Shown here one piece after another: positions 25,201-35,846 of a stretch of 64,000 bases of DNA. A model generated the notes under the pieces. That model saw nothing but the letters and a program-made list of their open reading frames with translations, was not told the origin of the DNA and made no database searches. The stretch is from Angiostrongylus vasorum. Its lineage: Eukaryota > Nematoda > Chromadorea > Rhabditida > Metastrongylidae. The stretch's first letter is position 1. Each line of letters starts with the position of its first letter. The DNA is taken from NCBI GenBank assembly GCA_018806985.1, contig JADANN010000018.1:714501-778500 (forward strand), given 5' to 3'. Both the position numbers and the translations under genes were made by a program.

Positions 25201-27036
25201 GATGTGATGACGGGTCATATAAAATAAAACGAAAAAACAAATAAAGTGGTAATAATCACTTATGACACATTTCTTGACAATAATAAATTAAGGACATGGA
25301 AAACCAGCTTTCACAATCACGATGCAAGTCGTCAATAAGTTCTAGAAAACCGTACGTCTTCACATGCTATGGTGGGGGTTTCTTCGTCAATTCCCAGGCG
25401 AAAAGTGAGCTGATTGTAGCGATCAATTAACTCAGTTTGCTCTCTCTGACGAGTCTCATATAAAGGTTTCAAAGTCCTGATCTCGTCTTCGATCGACCTC
25501 AGCTAAAATTACCGAATATTGGATGAAGGGCTTCCAAGCTACTATATCTGAGATTTAGTGCTTGACCCTGATCCCTCTCTATCCATAACTCAAAACTCCT
25601 AAGACATGTAAAAAGCATGGAGATAGTAAAGTTATTCTTTTCTCCTACTACAAAAATTAAAGGAAAACTACTAGGCATAAAAAACACACCAGCTGAATTG
25701 ACCCTGGAGGGGCACTTTTATTCTGCCACGGCTCCAATCCAAGTTGAGATCTTAGCTTATTAATTTTAGGCAATCCATCCTGAATATCCTTAGCCACGGC
25801 TAATACCATGTCTTCCTCTGACGCCACCTAAATGCTGTGTGTTTCGACTGCACAGTCGAAAAGCTCACCAGTTAGAAAAATGATCAAATGTCTACTCCAG
25901 AAGTACAGAGATTTATGACAGAAGACAGAAATCACACAACGGGAGATGCGCTTGCCATGTATCTTAGTTCAAGATGAAATCGCACACCACCTTGCGTCTT
26001 TCTTAGCTTTAGAAAATTCACATTAAAGCTCAGTCACTTACTTGGACACTTGAATGGCCCGTCTTCACTAGTTGTGCGCACCCCAGGATAATTTTCCGTA
26101 GATTTGCTGATTTAGTCATTCTGGCTCCCTGGAGTCCCGAGGACAGCCTGGCCAAAGACTGTCCTAGGTCGTCACCACCACAGGCAGCCGCGCTTGTGGA
26201 TCAGAGAGAGCTTTGCCCCCCATGCGACTAGTTTGATACCACGACGGTGGCGAATCCTGGTATTGGTTTACTCTTAGCTGGGCTTCCTGATGGAAACGCC
26301 GGACTCTTTCTCAGCTTAGGAGACCGTGCCGGAAGGATGAATCCTCCCGCTATACATCTTAGCCCGACACCCAGGAACACCTCCCAGCCACCACGAGGAG
26401 AGAAATCGTTGGGAGGAAAGCTCAATCAAACAATAGAAAATGCACTAACAAATATGATCACATCAAAAACAAACGCAAGACAACCACAACGTTGGTGAGA
26501 TATTAGTAAAACTTGGACCCTGGGCTTGATCAAACCACGATTACCATTCCCGGGAGTTCGCGTATTACACATTGCACCACTGACGATGGCATCAGTAATC
26601 ACCAGTCAGCGGAATTCATCCAGGATACAAGGAATGTACAAGAAATAAAAAAACAAATAAGAGAGAAATATGGAACAACTTTATTCAATGACTGGACATA
26701 CCATGTCGGTCAGCAGCTTCGAGATGTGCTTAAAGGCCGTGGTAACACGACTGACCCTGAAAATAAACTTCAGCTAGCCAGTGAGTGAGTTATTTGGTGA
26801 AGGCCAGATGCACCTGGACATTTCAGGCATATGGACTTGATCCCAAAGTTCGTTTAATCTGGCGACAGCTTTCCTGATGTTGTTCTCTACGTCATGAAAA
26901 GAATCATTCACTGATAATCTAAAAATCAAATTAAACACCTAGAATTGCAAGAAAAAACACTAAGGACCAAGTTGCAGCTGTATGAACCACACCTTCGGGG
27001 ATTGACCGTGACCCCGACGCGAAACGGCGACTCCAT
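19238..27036 (-). CDS. spd-1: PRC1/Ase1/MAP65 spindle-midzone microtubule bundler (SPD-1), 12 exons
   Basis: Cross-links antiparallel microtubules in the anaphase central spindle. Exons: 26993-27036, 26814-26918, 26702-26756, 25690-25827, 25356-25502, 23493-23622, 23281-23399, 20683-21024, 20402-20587, 20220-20327, 19533-19622, 19238-19408. All junction phases agree, giving about 544 residues (human PRC1 is 620). The ATG (27034-27036) follows a TTTTCAG acceptor by 5 bases, implying trans-splicing. The N-terminal dimerisation rod carries the family pattern RLNELWDQVHMPEM and RSQLGLEPWQ. The spectrin-like microtubule-binding region has SELWKSCHVADAERVI, ADYYQNRGR and LPKLMKTLITVYDEYR. The tail is basic with Ser/Thr-Pro sites (SSPKRSTPKVR, LRTPQSS, VITPTKRIK), as expected for Cdk control. 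The stop TGA is at 19238-19240. Additional small exons cannot be excluded. Confidence 0.92.
21331..21600 (-). repeat. tRNA-derived SINE-like repeat, family A, copy 3 (in spd-1 intron)
   Basis: Most complete copy. Minus-strand head GTGTGGCGCAGTGGTGGGAG (box A), GGGATCAATCCCCG (box B), body GGGGTCGGCAAATTGATACT, GGCTCGATACATCGATATGC, and tail ATCCCTCAGGGATTGATCAA then GCCGAGAGCTTTATTTCC. It lies in the intron 21025-23280. Confidence 0.85.
21601..23280. other. spd-1 intron, no gene recognised
   Basis: AT-rich intronic DNA. A short tandem TCCTGTTTTGTCCTGTTTTG occurs at about 22794-22820. Open frames here are short and lack splice or homology support. Confidence 0.4.
23950..24830 (-). pseudogene. 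RTE retrotransposon remnant inside a spd-1 intron
   Basis: The minus strand preserves a degraded RT palm block (QLQHVQFADDIVLTTSGISQ, about 24640-24710) and the C-terminal region (VPQDIMHTARRPLIRRSNF, about 24035-24095), both recognisable from the nematode RTE consensus. Frame is interrupted repeatedly. It lies in the intron between spd-1 exons 25356-25502 and 23493-23622, whose splice signals are intact. Confidence 0.75.
24925..25240 (+). repeat. tRNA-derived SINE-like repeat, family C, copy 2
   Basis: Head GAGGTAGCGCAGTGGTCAGC with box B-like AGTTCGACCCC, body AATCGACTCGACCAGTATTC, GGATGTTTGATGCGAAGAAA, and tail TCATATAAAATAAAACG. Same spd-1 intron as the RTE remnant. Confidence 0.7.
26041..26425 (-). 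mobile_element. Non-autonomous RTE deletion derivative, copy 2 (in spd-1 intron)
   Basis: Full-length inverted copy: starts at 26425 with CCTCCCAACGATTTCTCTCC and TCGTGGTGGCTGGGAGGTG, and ends at 26041 with GCGCACAACTAGTGAAGACG and CAAGTGTCCAAGTAAGTGAC. It sits in the intron between spd-1 exons 26702-26756 and 25690-25827. Confidence 0.75.
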
Positions 27037-27042
27037 ACAGAC
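27037..27042 (-). other. Probable spliced-leader acceptor of spd-1
   Basis: The complement reads TTTATCCACATTTTCAG (27042 upward), ending 5 bases before the ATG. No coding potential precedes it, and the spacing is typical of nematode trans-splice sites. Confidence 0.6.
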
Positions 27043-29296
27043 TGAAAATGTGGATAAAGATGAATAATGATGCAACCGTTGTACAATACTAGATCTTGAG
27101 ACTTCTAGCTACTTCACAACAAAGGTCAATAATCCTAACAAAACTAAAACCAAGAAACACTTAGAAACGACTCTGCAGCATACGGTGATACAAAACGACC
27201 TCCGGACGCTTTTCGCATGTCGGAATTTAAATGCCCGAAATTCGCGCCGAAAATTCCAGCCGTGGGAGAGGTTGTCCGTGGGTCGAGTGTTTCGCCACTG
27301 TGCGTGCCATCTTCATCAAAGAGGGGGGAATTTGCGGAGGCTCGTGCTAAGGCAGTACAGTGTTGTTTTCTTCTTCGCAGGTGTTATCTGAATATTGCCA
27401 GCAGCTTGTCCGATATCCTTTTGCTCTGACGAGAGCATGATCCATCTGGCCAAATGGTTAACATTCATGGCTGAGAGGAGGAGATCCTGTTATTCAATTG
27501 GTCCTAAATCTATGGAATCTATGGAACTACCATTTTAAAATTTTTGAATATTGTTTTGAACCAACTTTATGGAGTTTTTTATTCTCCGAGGCCAGGTTCT
27601 GAGGCTGCAGGGAGGTTCAGGTCTTTTTTGTTTCGAAACTCAAGACAATTTCAGTGCTGATAGTTCAGTAATCTGCAGAACTTATATATCTTAGTCTACT
27701 AGTTATATTATAAACTTACAAGCTTTACTAAACCCGAAGATTCGCTTTCACTTTAGAACATCCGTTAGTTTTAACTAGTGGGAACTGATATGGCAATACA
27801 CTTAGCTTTTTGAGATCCCAACTAAATGCTATGAATATCGACAGCTCGGTATCCTTGTGGTTGTATTTCAAATCATACCATTCCAGTCAGAAAAAAAAAT
27901 GAGAACGCTGTAAATGAAAGTTAAAACGTTTTTAGGGACGGGTATCACAATGGTAGTGATGTCGGTCATCATGAGCATGGTGCTAATTCGATTCCGCTTC
28001 GGGCTCACCAAGACTCTGTTCCCCTCGGGGTCGGGAAATTGGTACCGGACGTGTGCAAGAAAAGTTCACACTCTCTAATCCAAGTGGGAACGCTCCATCC
28101 CGGCTATCTCAGGACTCTAGGGAGAAATTTCTACGACCGACTTTCTATTAACCTCGGCATTGATCAAGATAACACCTCGTGTTTGCTCAATAAGAATATC
28201 GGGAACTATTTGCTTTTGATATAAAAGTCACTATCCTCGCACAGGATGAAAAAACACCAACGCGCATACTTCTAGAGGCTTTTTGGATAAATAAAAGAAA
28301 CCTCAGAATGAATAGCAGGGAAGAATGCCTAGAGGTTACACGCGACCTGGCCCCGTACCTTCGCATCGACTTTTGATGTGGAGTGGTGCATTCATCGAGC
28401 ATATGCGACTCTGATCAGCTGTTGTTCCTCAGTGTAAGGTACGTAATAAACGTTGGGTTTTTCGAGAACCTGTTGGGAGAAACGACTCGAGCAGCATTCT
28501 ACAACATTCAAGATGAAATGAAAACCCTCAAAAAGTAGCCGAACCCATTTGTAAAATTTGGAAGACCTTCGTGGATGGTGGATGCGACGAGACGAGTCAA
28601 ATGTGAGAAGTGCTGGAATCCGCACAGTAGATGTGGTGAAGACGAGTCATTTCAAAATGAAATAAAAGTTTTGCTCATATCTCAGCATTCTTATGATTAC
28701 TATGAATCGTTTAATAGCGCAGAACTGTTTGAGAATAAGAAACGCGTTTTTCTTCTCACCGCCGTTGCGGTTAGTGAATATTCATTATAACTTATTTAAT
28801 TGTTTAACCTACTTACCTACCTGCTTCTTATTCAACCCCCACCCGCTTTCGCATACATCCGCCTTATTCGGCACTCAAATAACCAGGTGGCCTAAGAATC
28901 TGCTGTGGAGATCTTCTTCCAACTTCGTTTACTCACTTTGTACTCAGCCAGCCAACAGCTTGCAAATCGTTTCGATGTGTAATAGATGAAGTCCACGTAA
29001 TTAAGTTGCACAAGGCTCGCGGCTTTCCGTAATGGATATTGCGAGGTTTGTTAATTTCTTTCCTTTCCATATAATTATCCCGTAGAATACCGCACTTTGA
29101 GGAATCAGCTGTAGCCAGCCGCTGCAAATGAATTCAATCGGGTACTACCCATTGGCGGAGGAAAGGCAAGCATAAGCGAGCTATATATAGAAGTACTGCA
29201 CTCACGACAACGGGAGATCTCTACAGAACAAGCACCCCATCTCATACATTTTTCTATTTTTAATACGGCGATGTTTCTCAGCTTTTCTTTCGCATA
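27043..29296. other. Spacer with repeat fragments
   Basis: Holds a family B fragment (27785-27900, TCCTTGTGGTTGTATTTCAA), a SINE head (27925-28060), a fragment of the foldback family (28370-28470, CATATGCGACTCTGATCAGC) and a family C body (28440-28670). No supported gene. Confidence 0.5.
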
Positions 29297-30420
29297 ATGT
29301 CATCAGGCGGTCTATCCTGTGTCGCTGAGCAGATGATTCCAGAAGTTACGCCTTCCGCGTTGAGCAGTGTACCTCAGCTCGTAGTGAATGTTACAAATTG
29401 GAATTAAATCTATCAGAATTTATAGATCTTTACAACATTGAGGTTTTCTACTCCACTAATGAACGTCTGAGCCTTCAACAGAGCGTTTTCTCTTCAGGTT
29501 TTTTCATCGAGGCTCGTTTTTTCGAACAGCGAAATGACTGGAAAACAGATTTCAACCAGCGGTCAAGGTCATCGTATGTATCCCTACCTATAGTCCATGT
29601 TTTCGCTTGCATGTCTGTCTTAAAAATTGTGAAAATCAGTATTTCTCGAGTTTTTTTCTGATTATTTGATTTTTTAAACAAATGTCAAATTGAAGTAATT
29701 TTTTTATAAAGTCTGTTTGTTTCTTTAAATCTTTAATGAGAAGGAAAAACCTCTGCTCTAAGTCTATCAAGTACCCAACTCCCTCCTTCGTTTTCTTTTC
29801 GACATTTCTTAAAACAGATCTATCGGAAGTAGTAGAAAAGGTGAAGTTTCAACTGACAAAAAGAACTAAGCTAGAGATTGCGAATAACTTAGGGTTAAGT
29901 AGAAACATAGTTCTACGATTTCCAACACAGTTCACGCAGGCAGCTGCCAAAATTCTGGATTTCGAGCCTTTGCAGAAAGTAAAACTCTTTTGTTTACGTT
30001 CCACAATGATTCGATTATTCGAAGACTTTGAGGACATTCCAGATTGCTTTGAAACACAAGAATAATTGTAGCTTCATATTGGTGAGGCAAAAGTAAATGT
30101 TACCTTATAAGGCACATTAAATACATGCAAGTCACTTCTATTTCAAAAGACACTGAGGATGATGTTTGTCCTGCAGATGCGAGACCGTCATTTGTCGTTC
30201 TTGGTTGAAGAACTTTATCCAACAACAATATTCTTTATCAAAAAGCAATTTTCGTGGAACCAAAATGCAATGAACCAGAGCTCATTAAGGTAACTTCCAT
30301 CCTCGTTTGAATCTCTTATTTTGAGGCTTAGCCTTGACTGCTCTATGCATCTGAGACCTCTTCAGCAGAAAAATTAGTAAAAGGCCACTTTATTCAGGAC
30401 CACTTTGTGGAGTTGGTTAA
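29297..30420 (+). CDS. Unrecognised five-exon gene
   Basis: Exons 29297-29366, 29417-29497, 29818-29978, 30177-30289 and 30369-30420 join with matching phases to about 158 residues. The first intron is exactly 50 bases. The ATG follows GATGTTTCTCAG (trans-splice-like) by about 18 bases. The second donor (GTTTTT) is weak, so the end of exon 2 is uncertain; the last three exons are the best supported. The middle is basic/helical (VVEKVKFQLTKRTKLEIANN, LSRNIVLRFPTQFTQAAAKI), followed by RDRHLSFLVEELYPTTIFF. It ends RKISKRPLYSGPLCGVG-stop. No signal peptide. Family not recognised; it stands alone between spd-1 (divergent) and the RTE element. Confidence 0.45.
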
Positions 30421-30877
30421 TATCACAATCATCAACTGTTCATACCGCTGAGTAGCTGTCGACACTGTTTATTTCAAGCAGTTTTGGGAAATTGTGATAA
30501 CTGGACAAGGGAATTTCACCGCTGACGCTACTGAGAATTCGCGAAAAGATTTTTTTTCTACAGATATAAAAAATGTTTCGTTATTGAGTTTTAACGCCAG
30601 TTTTTTGGGTTCATGAAGGGCGATGTTTTGGAACTTAGCACATAATGCCAAAGATCCACTGAGTTCAATGCACATGATGCGGAAATGTTGACCGCTTTTT
30701 AGTTTCAACCACTATGTGCCAGTTCATAATGGACTTAACTGCTGCTATAAGATCCAACTGATTATTGGCATGGGATTATCGCAACATCTGTAGCTGATTT
30801 AACATTTGGTGGCATTCTGAAAAGCAGACAAGTAACATTGTGTATAGAACTTCCACAGAATGAAAAAATGAAAACGT

Positions 30878-30889
30878 GGTGGCTATTTT
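30878..30889. repeat. Target-site duplication, left copy
   Basis: GGTGGCTATTTT here and again at 34139-34150, exactly flanking the RTE element. Confidence 0.8.
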
Positions 30890-33800
30890 ACTTACTTACT
30901 TGGATACTTGGACGGTCCGTCTTCACGAGCTGTGCGGACTCCAGCACATATATCACCCGTTCCTTTCTCTCGCAATCGTAGTCCATGGTGGTGGTCTTGT
31001 TCGAGCATGGTATCGCTTGCGAGTCTCGTACAGATCTGTAAAACAACTGCAGCTGCGGGTACAGCTGATTAACTTTGTTTACGGACACGTCCGCCCAACG
31101 TGTAGGTGGTCGTCCTGGGGGACGTTTGCATTCTCTTGGAGTCCACTCTACAGTTCTTTTCGTCCATCTGTCGTCCGTTCTTCTCATTATGTGATTGGCC
31201 CATCTATGTTTCGCTATCGATGTATATTCTCCTGGATCTTGAAGACAGATTTTGAAGGTCGGAGGTTCGCATTCCGGCTAGATATTGAGAGTGCCGGTTA
31301 TATTTCAGAAGACATCGCTCAAGCGCTCTGTGAGTAGTGGGAAGCATTCTTGATGTAGTTAAAATATCAACCCATGTCTCCGCAGCATAATAGAGCGCTG
31401 GGAGGACAGAAGAGATGAGCGCGGATTTCCGGGTTCTTCAGTTGGTCAGTGGCTTTCTTTTGAGAGGCCCGAATGCGGCCCAAGCTGCTCTCCTTCTTCT
31501 ATCTATTTCCTCCTCCATGTTGTTTTCTAGGTTCATTGATCGCCCAAGGTATACGTACGAAGTGGTCTCTGCAATGATAGAGCCATCCAATTCAATTTTT
31601 TCCGCCTTTGCAACATGGGTTTTTCATGAACTGGGTCTTCTTTCGATTTATGCGAAGTCCAATGTTTTTTCCCCGCTTCGTTGAGCTCGTTGATCATCAC
31701 CGCTATTTCGCTAGTACTTCTTGAGAAGATGACAATGTCGTCGTCAAAACCAAGGTTTGAGGAATTTTCCATCAATACGTATGTCTTTCTCATCCCAGTC
31801 GAGTGAGTTCATTATCCACTGCAGTGCGGCACTGAACATCTTTGGCGATATTGTGTCGCCCTGTCGAACCCCTTTTCCCTATGGATACGGTACGTAGAGG
31901 TCGATGGAAAAGCTGTATTTTTGTAGTGCAGTTCTGATAACAGTCGCACAGAGTTCTTATGAAGGACGGGTCCACTCATTGGTCGACGAGCGCTGATAGG
32001 ATTGCATTCGTTTTGACACTGTTAAACGCTTTTTCATAGTCGACAAACGTTAGGACTAGAGGCAAGTGGTATTCCCGACAAACTTCGATGACCCTGGACA
32101 CTATTTGGATGTGGTCCATACAGCAAAATCCTTTCCGAAATCCTGCTTGTTCGACTAGTTGCGCCTCATCCAATGTCCTTGGTATGCGCAAGAGGATAAT
32201 CTTCGTGAAGAGCTTGTAGAGTACACTCAACAAGCATGTGGGACGATAGTTACGAAGATCGCTTCGGTCTCCTTTCTTGGGCAGGATGACCGTACGCGAC
32301 GTCCTCCACTGGTCTAGGGATTTTTGCGTTTTGAAGGTAGGCTGTCATATTATTTGCGAGAAATACATGTAAATCGTGGCCTCCAGCTCTAAGGAAATCG
32401 GCGGAGACATTGTCTGGTCCTGGAGCTGTGCCTCTTTTCATGCTTTCTATCGCAACTCGAACCTCCGACGGAAGAATTCCAGGTGGTTTTTCTCCAGCGG
32501 GCATATTAGGGTCCGGGACAGGAATTGTGGAACGGAAAAGCTTGGTGTAGAACGTTTCCGCTATTAATTCCATATCATGGCGGGAACTTTTGACGATTCC
32601 ATCTTCGTTCATCAGAGCTGACAGCGGAATATAACCACACAAGTCCCGACGGCATTTTTTTCGGACTGCTTCTTTTTTATTCTGCTTCCAGTAGTTTCTT
32701 CTGCTTGTAACGTTGTAGATATTCCTACAAAGCTATTCTGCAGCTGGCATCTATTACTAGCCATGTCAAACGTGTTGCAGTAGGATTAAGCTTCAGTTTC
32801 CTTCTTTTCGAGCAACTCCTTAGTAGTGACGGAGATGCGATCCAATCTTCTTGCTTGAGGAACTGAGGCGAATTCGGCACAGCTTTTCAGTCCTTCGACA
32901 AGAGCTCGTAGTTTTCGGTCGGGGTCTTCTTTAATCTGCTAGTCACTTATAGATAGGGCTTCGTTCAGAATGTTCTCGTCGTATACAGCTAGACTTTTTC
33001 TTCGTGGTCGATGAAGAGAGTTCTTTTCTAGCTTGTGGCTGAATCGAATCTTCGTGCGAAGAAGGCGGTGATCGAAACCAGTACAGAATGACGGGACTAC
33101 CGGTGTGTCAAGTAGGCACCATCTTCTGTTTGTCAGAATATGGTCGATCTCCGCATGAGTCATGTTGTTGGGAGACTCCCGTGTCCAGCGGCGGCTTTCT
33201 TTCTTCTGGAAAAACGAGTCTCCGTGGAAGAGACCTGTTGCTGACACGAGTCCAGCGAGGCTGTCTCGATTCTCATTTCTTTCTCCTAATCCAAAATTTC
33301 CGACCCTGTATTCGCTCTCGTTTTTCCTATTCTGGCGTTGAAGTCTCCGACAACAAATTTATGATATGCTTTATCACTGCGGATGACTTCCTCCAACTGA
33401 TAGTAGAACGCATTTAATTCGTACTCATCAGCAGCGTCGGTCGGTGAGTAGCAGTTGATGATAGTGATCTTCTTATGATGCGAAGGATGGCTATGCGCGG
33501 GGAAAAGCTCTCGTATGAGTCAATGAGATGGACAATGGACGGGTGGACGACAAAGCCTACGCCGCCGACATTTCGTGGCGGGACCTTTTCTCCACGGATC
33601 ACAACGGTCCCGTTGTTTAGTTGGCGTATTCCGGTCTTCTTGATTTTTTGTTTCTCGTAATGCGATCACGTGAAATTTAATGCGATCTGCGGCTGCAAGA
33701 AGGGCGCGAAGATCGGCGTCCGTGGAGTGTTCTGGCATTATACGTGCATAGTAAGAAACAATCTCCATGGCGTGTCGTGCGTGCGTGCGTCAGATCCGGT

Positions 33801-34138
33801 TCTAATGATGTCCTGCGTAACCGGAGATTTTCTGGCCTATCACCGCTCGTCTCACCGCCTGACCTCATAGACGGGAGCACCCAGTGTGCGGGGGTACTGA
33901 GGTTGGCCTATTGCTGGTCGTGTAACTTGGTCCTCCCTGGAGTTCTGACGTAACCTTGCAATGGCGTATCCAGGTCTTCACCACGATGTGGATCAGAGGG
34001 AGGTGTGTTTTCGGCGAAGAATCCTTCGCTCGGTCCTCCTACTACTTAATTCGTAGAGATGTTAAAACCGAAATCAGAAACGAAAATAGGAATGAAAAAA
34101 ATAACCGACAGCTCAAGGACGATGTAGAAGCCGAATCC
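30890..34138 (-). mobile_element. Near full-length RTE-type non-LTR retrotransposon, frameshifted
   Basis: About 3.25 kb between 12-bp target duplications. 5' untranslated region about 33881-34138. Endonuclease domain fragments: [28 protein letters not shown] (about 33720-33660), [20 protein letters not shown] (about 33575), DHILTNRRWCLLDTPVV and FDHRLL (about 33140-33040). RT: GTAPGPDNVSADFLRAGGHD (about 32400), LYKLFTKIILLRIPRTLDEA, QAGFRKGF, LTFVDYEKAFNSV (32200-32000), and FDDDIVIF for the active-site block (about 31740). C-terminus: MRRTDDRWTKRTVEWTPREC (31187 downward). The 3' end is a short CAAGTAAGTAAGTA tail. At least three frame changes and stops make it non-functional as read. Confidence 0.9.
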
Positions 34139-34150
34139 GGTGGCTATTTT
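34139..34150. repeat. Target-site duplication, right copy
   Basis: GGTGGCTATTTT, identical to 30878-30889. Confidence 0.8.
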
Positions 34151-34354
34151 GTTAGGAGCAACTTGCCTTTTTAATACGTTGGAGAATTCTCGAGATAATC
34201 CGTTCGTCAACCAAGACCTAGTTAACTGACGATTTCATTACGTGATTCGAATATCACCTGTTCCACATGTGATCCCTTCGATCAATGAATAACTCAAGCG
34301 CACAAGCTGTAGTGATATATGGTGTCGGGAAGTACCTGTGGTATCTGCTCGTTT

Positions 34355-34640
34355 AAAGGGCGCGCGTAGCGCAGTGGTTGGAGGCGCCACTGCGACGCAG
34401 ACGTGGAATCGATCTCCGCGCCCATGGCCCACCAAACCCTCCATCCTTCCGGGGTCAGCAAATTGACACTAGACTCGTCTGGGAGGATAGCAGCACTGAC
34501 TCGACACATCGGTAGGCCACCGCGAGTCATAGTAAAGACCAGATATGCATTCAATCACCTCCAGCGATACTTAATGAAGTCGAATGCATGGCGCATCCCT
34601 CAGGGATTGATGAACGCCGAGAGCTTTATCTTTTTTTTAT
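34355..34640 (+). repeat. tRNA-derived SINE-like repeat, family A, copy 4
   Basis: Plus orientation: head GCGCGTAGCGCAGTGGTTGG (box A), GGAATCGATCTCCG (box B-like), body CGGGGTCAGCAAATTGACAC, GGTAGGCCACCGCGAGTCAT, tail CGCATCCCTCAGGGATTGAT, GCCGAGAGCTTTATC with a T run. Inserted close to the 5' end of the RTE element. Confidence 0.85.
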
Positions 34641-35640
34641 CTGCGCGTTCGAGGCGCACGGGAGCTCTTGATTGGGGGGTCTTTTTGTAGTTCTTGGCAT
34701 TAAGGTAAATAGGGATGGGCTTTGTCGCTATTACATGGGTTCACTACTAACCAGGTTTCGGACTGGAAATGCCAATTTCTTCAGCTTGGGTGGCGTTGCC
34801 GTGGCTATGTACATTGCAGCTCGATAGCGACGACCGCCTAGCAGATTTTATAGAACAGTAGACCACTGAGGTGAACTAGCCTGTAATTACTTGAAATTGA
34901 AGAAATGCAAGGTTTTGAGAAGCACCAGGTAACGGATAGCGTCTGTGTATATTGTTTTTACAGAAATATACGTGAATTCGTTATCAAAAGGACCGTTTGT
35001 TGATTTTAAATGACTTTTTCTGGCGATGTACGTGAAAGCCATCAGAATCTGGTTGAGCCTTCAGAGTCTTCTGCAAAAGGGTCCTTTCAAAGACAAGAAT
35101 TTCTTTCACAGATTTGAATGGTGGTGATGGATCGGAAGCACTAAGCGAGTTCCGTCAACCCCCTCGACAGCTCCATTCGCACTAACAACAAGCTGTTATG
35201 TGGATTTCTCCAACGTCTGTTCGTTGTTAGATTTTCTTTTCCAATCAAAACATTTCAATGTTTTTGGTGGTTCCAAAACGCTTCTGTGCTACGACAATTT
35301 TCGAGTCTAGCAGGATAGCGACGTACAGATCAAACGCTGAGATTTCAAAGAAACGTATTTCTAATCGGCAGATGGTCACTCGAATAAATAATATGCTCTC
35401 ATACATTGAAATAAAACGATTTCAAAAACAGCAATAACATCAGTGCTTCATGTACGTGATGACGCTTTCTGACAGAAGACTTTCGCAGTGATCAAAAAAT
35501 CTAAAGCTAATGGCTAGATATTCGCTTCATGATTTATCCCTTCAACATTTATCTTCCCCATATATTCCCATAACTTTTGGAATTCCTTATTCCTTTACTA
35601 ATACTATCGATAACAGCATACATTTACTTCCATAGAAAAG

Positions 35641-35846
35641 CACAATACAATACAACAGTAGCTGACGTTTCGTAGTCGCATAAGGTTGATGACTGCACCA
35701 TCCTTGATGACTGGGGATGGTGCAGTCATCAACCTTATGCGACTATAATCAGTTGTTCTATTCTTCCTCATTGGAAGGCACGTAAAAAAGCGGCTCTGAA
35801 GAAGGCGATACTGCCGAAACGTCAGCTACTGTTGTATTGTACTGTG
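35641..35846. mobile_element. Foldback element 2: near-perfect palindromic arms with hammerhead-like motif
   Basis: Left end CAATACAATACAACAGTAGC (35643 on) matches the complement of the right end (GTTGTATTGTACTGTG, about 35830-35845) with one difference. Inside, GTCGCATAAGGTTGATGACT (35674 on) and its complement ending ATGCGACT (about 35745) form a perfect stem of about 30 bp around an 11-base loop. The right arm carries an extra 70 bases including a hammerhead-like core. The high arm identity suggests recent origin. Confidence 0.75.
35790..35828 (+). ncRNA. Hammerhead-like ribozyme motif, copy 3
   Basis: CGGCT CTGAAGA, hairpin AGGCGATACTGCC, then GAAACGTC and AGCTA. All expected core bases are present. 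Stem I GGCU with AGCU (one G-U), stem II GGC/GCC, stem III the self-complementary ACGU, cleavage triplet GUC. The one unusual feature is an additional A between CUGANGA and the GGC of stem II. Confidence 0.42.

Noticed and set aside
26513..26788. 91-codon plus-strand frame
   Set aside because: Overlaps spd-1 exon 26702-26756 and a SINE-like head on the other strand; no independent support.
34370..34425. tRNA gene
   Set aside because: Box A and B-like sequences are present, but there is no complete cloverleaf, and the segment is the head of a repeated SINE family with a constant non-tRNA body.
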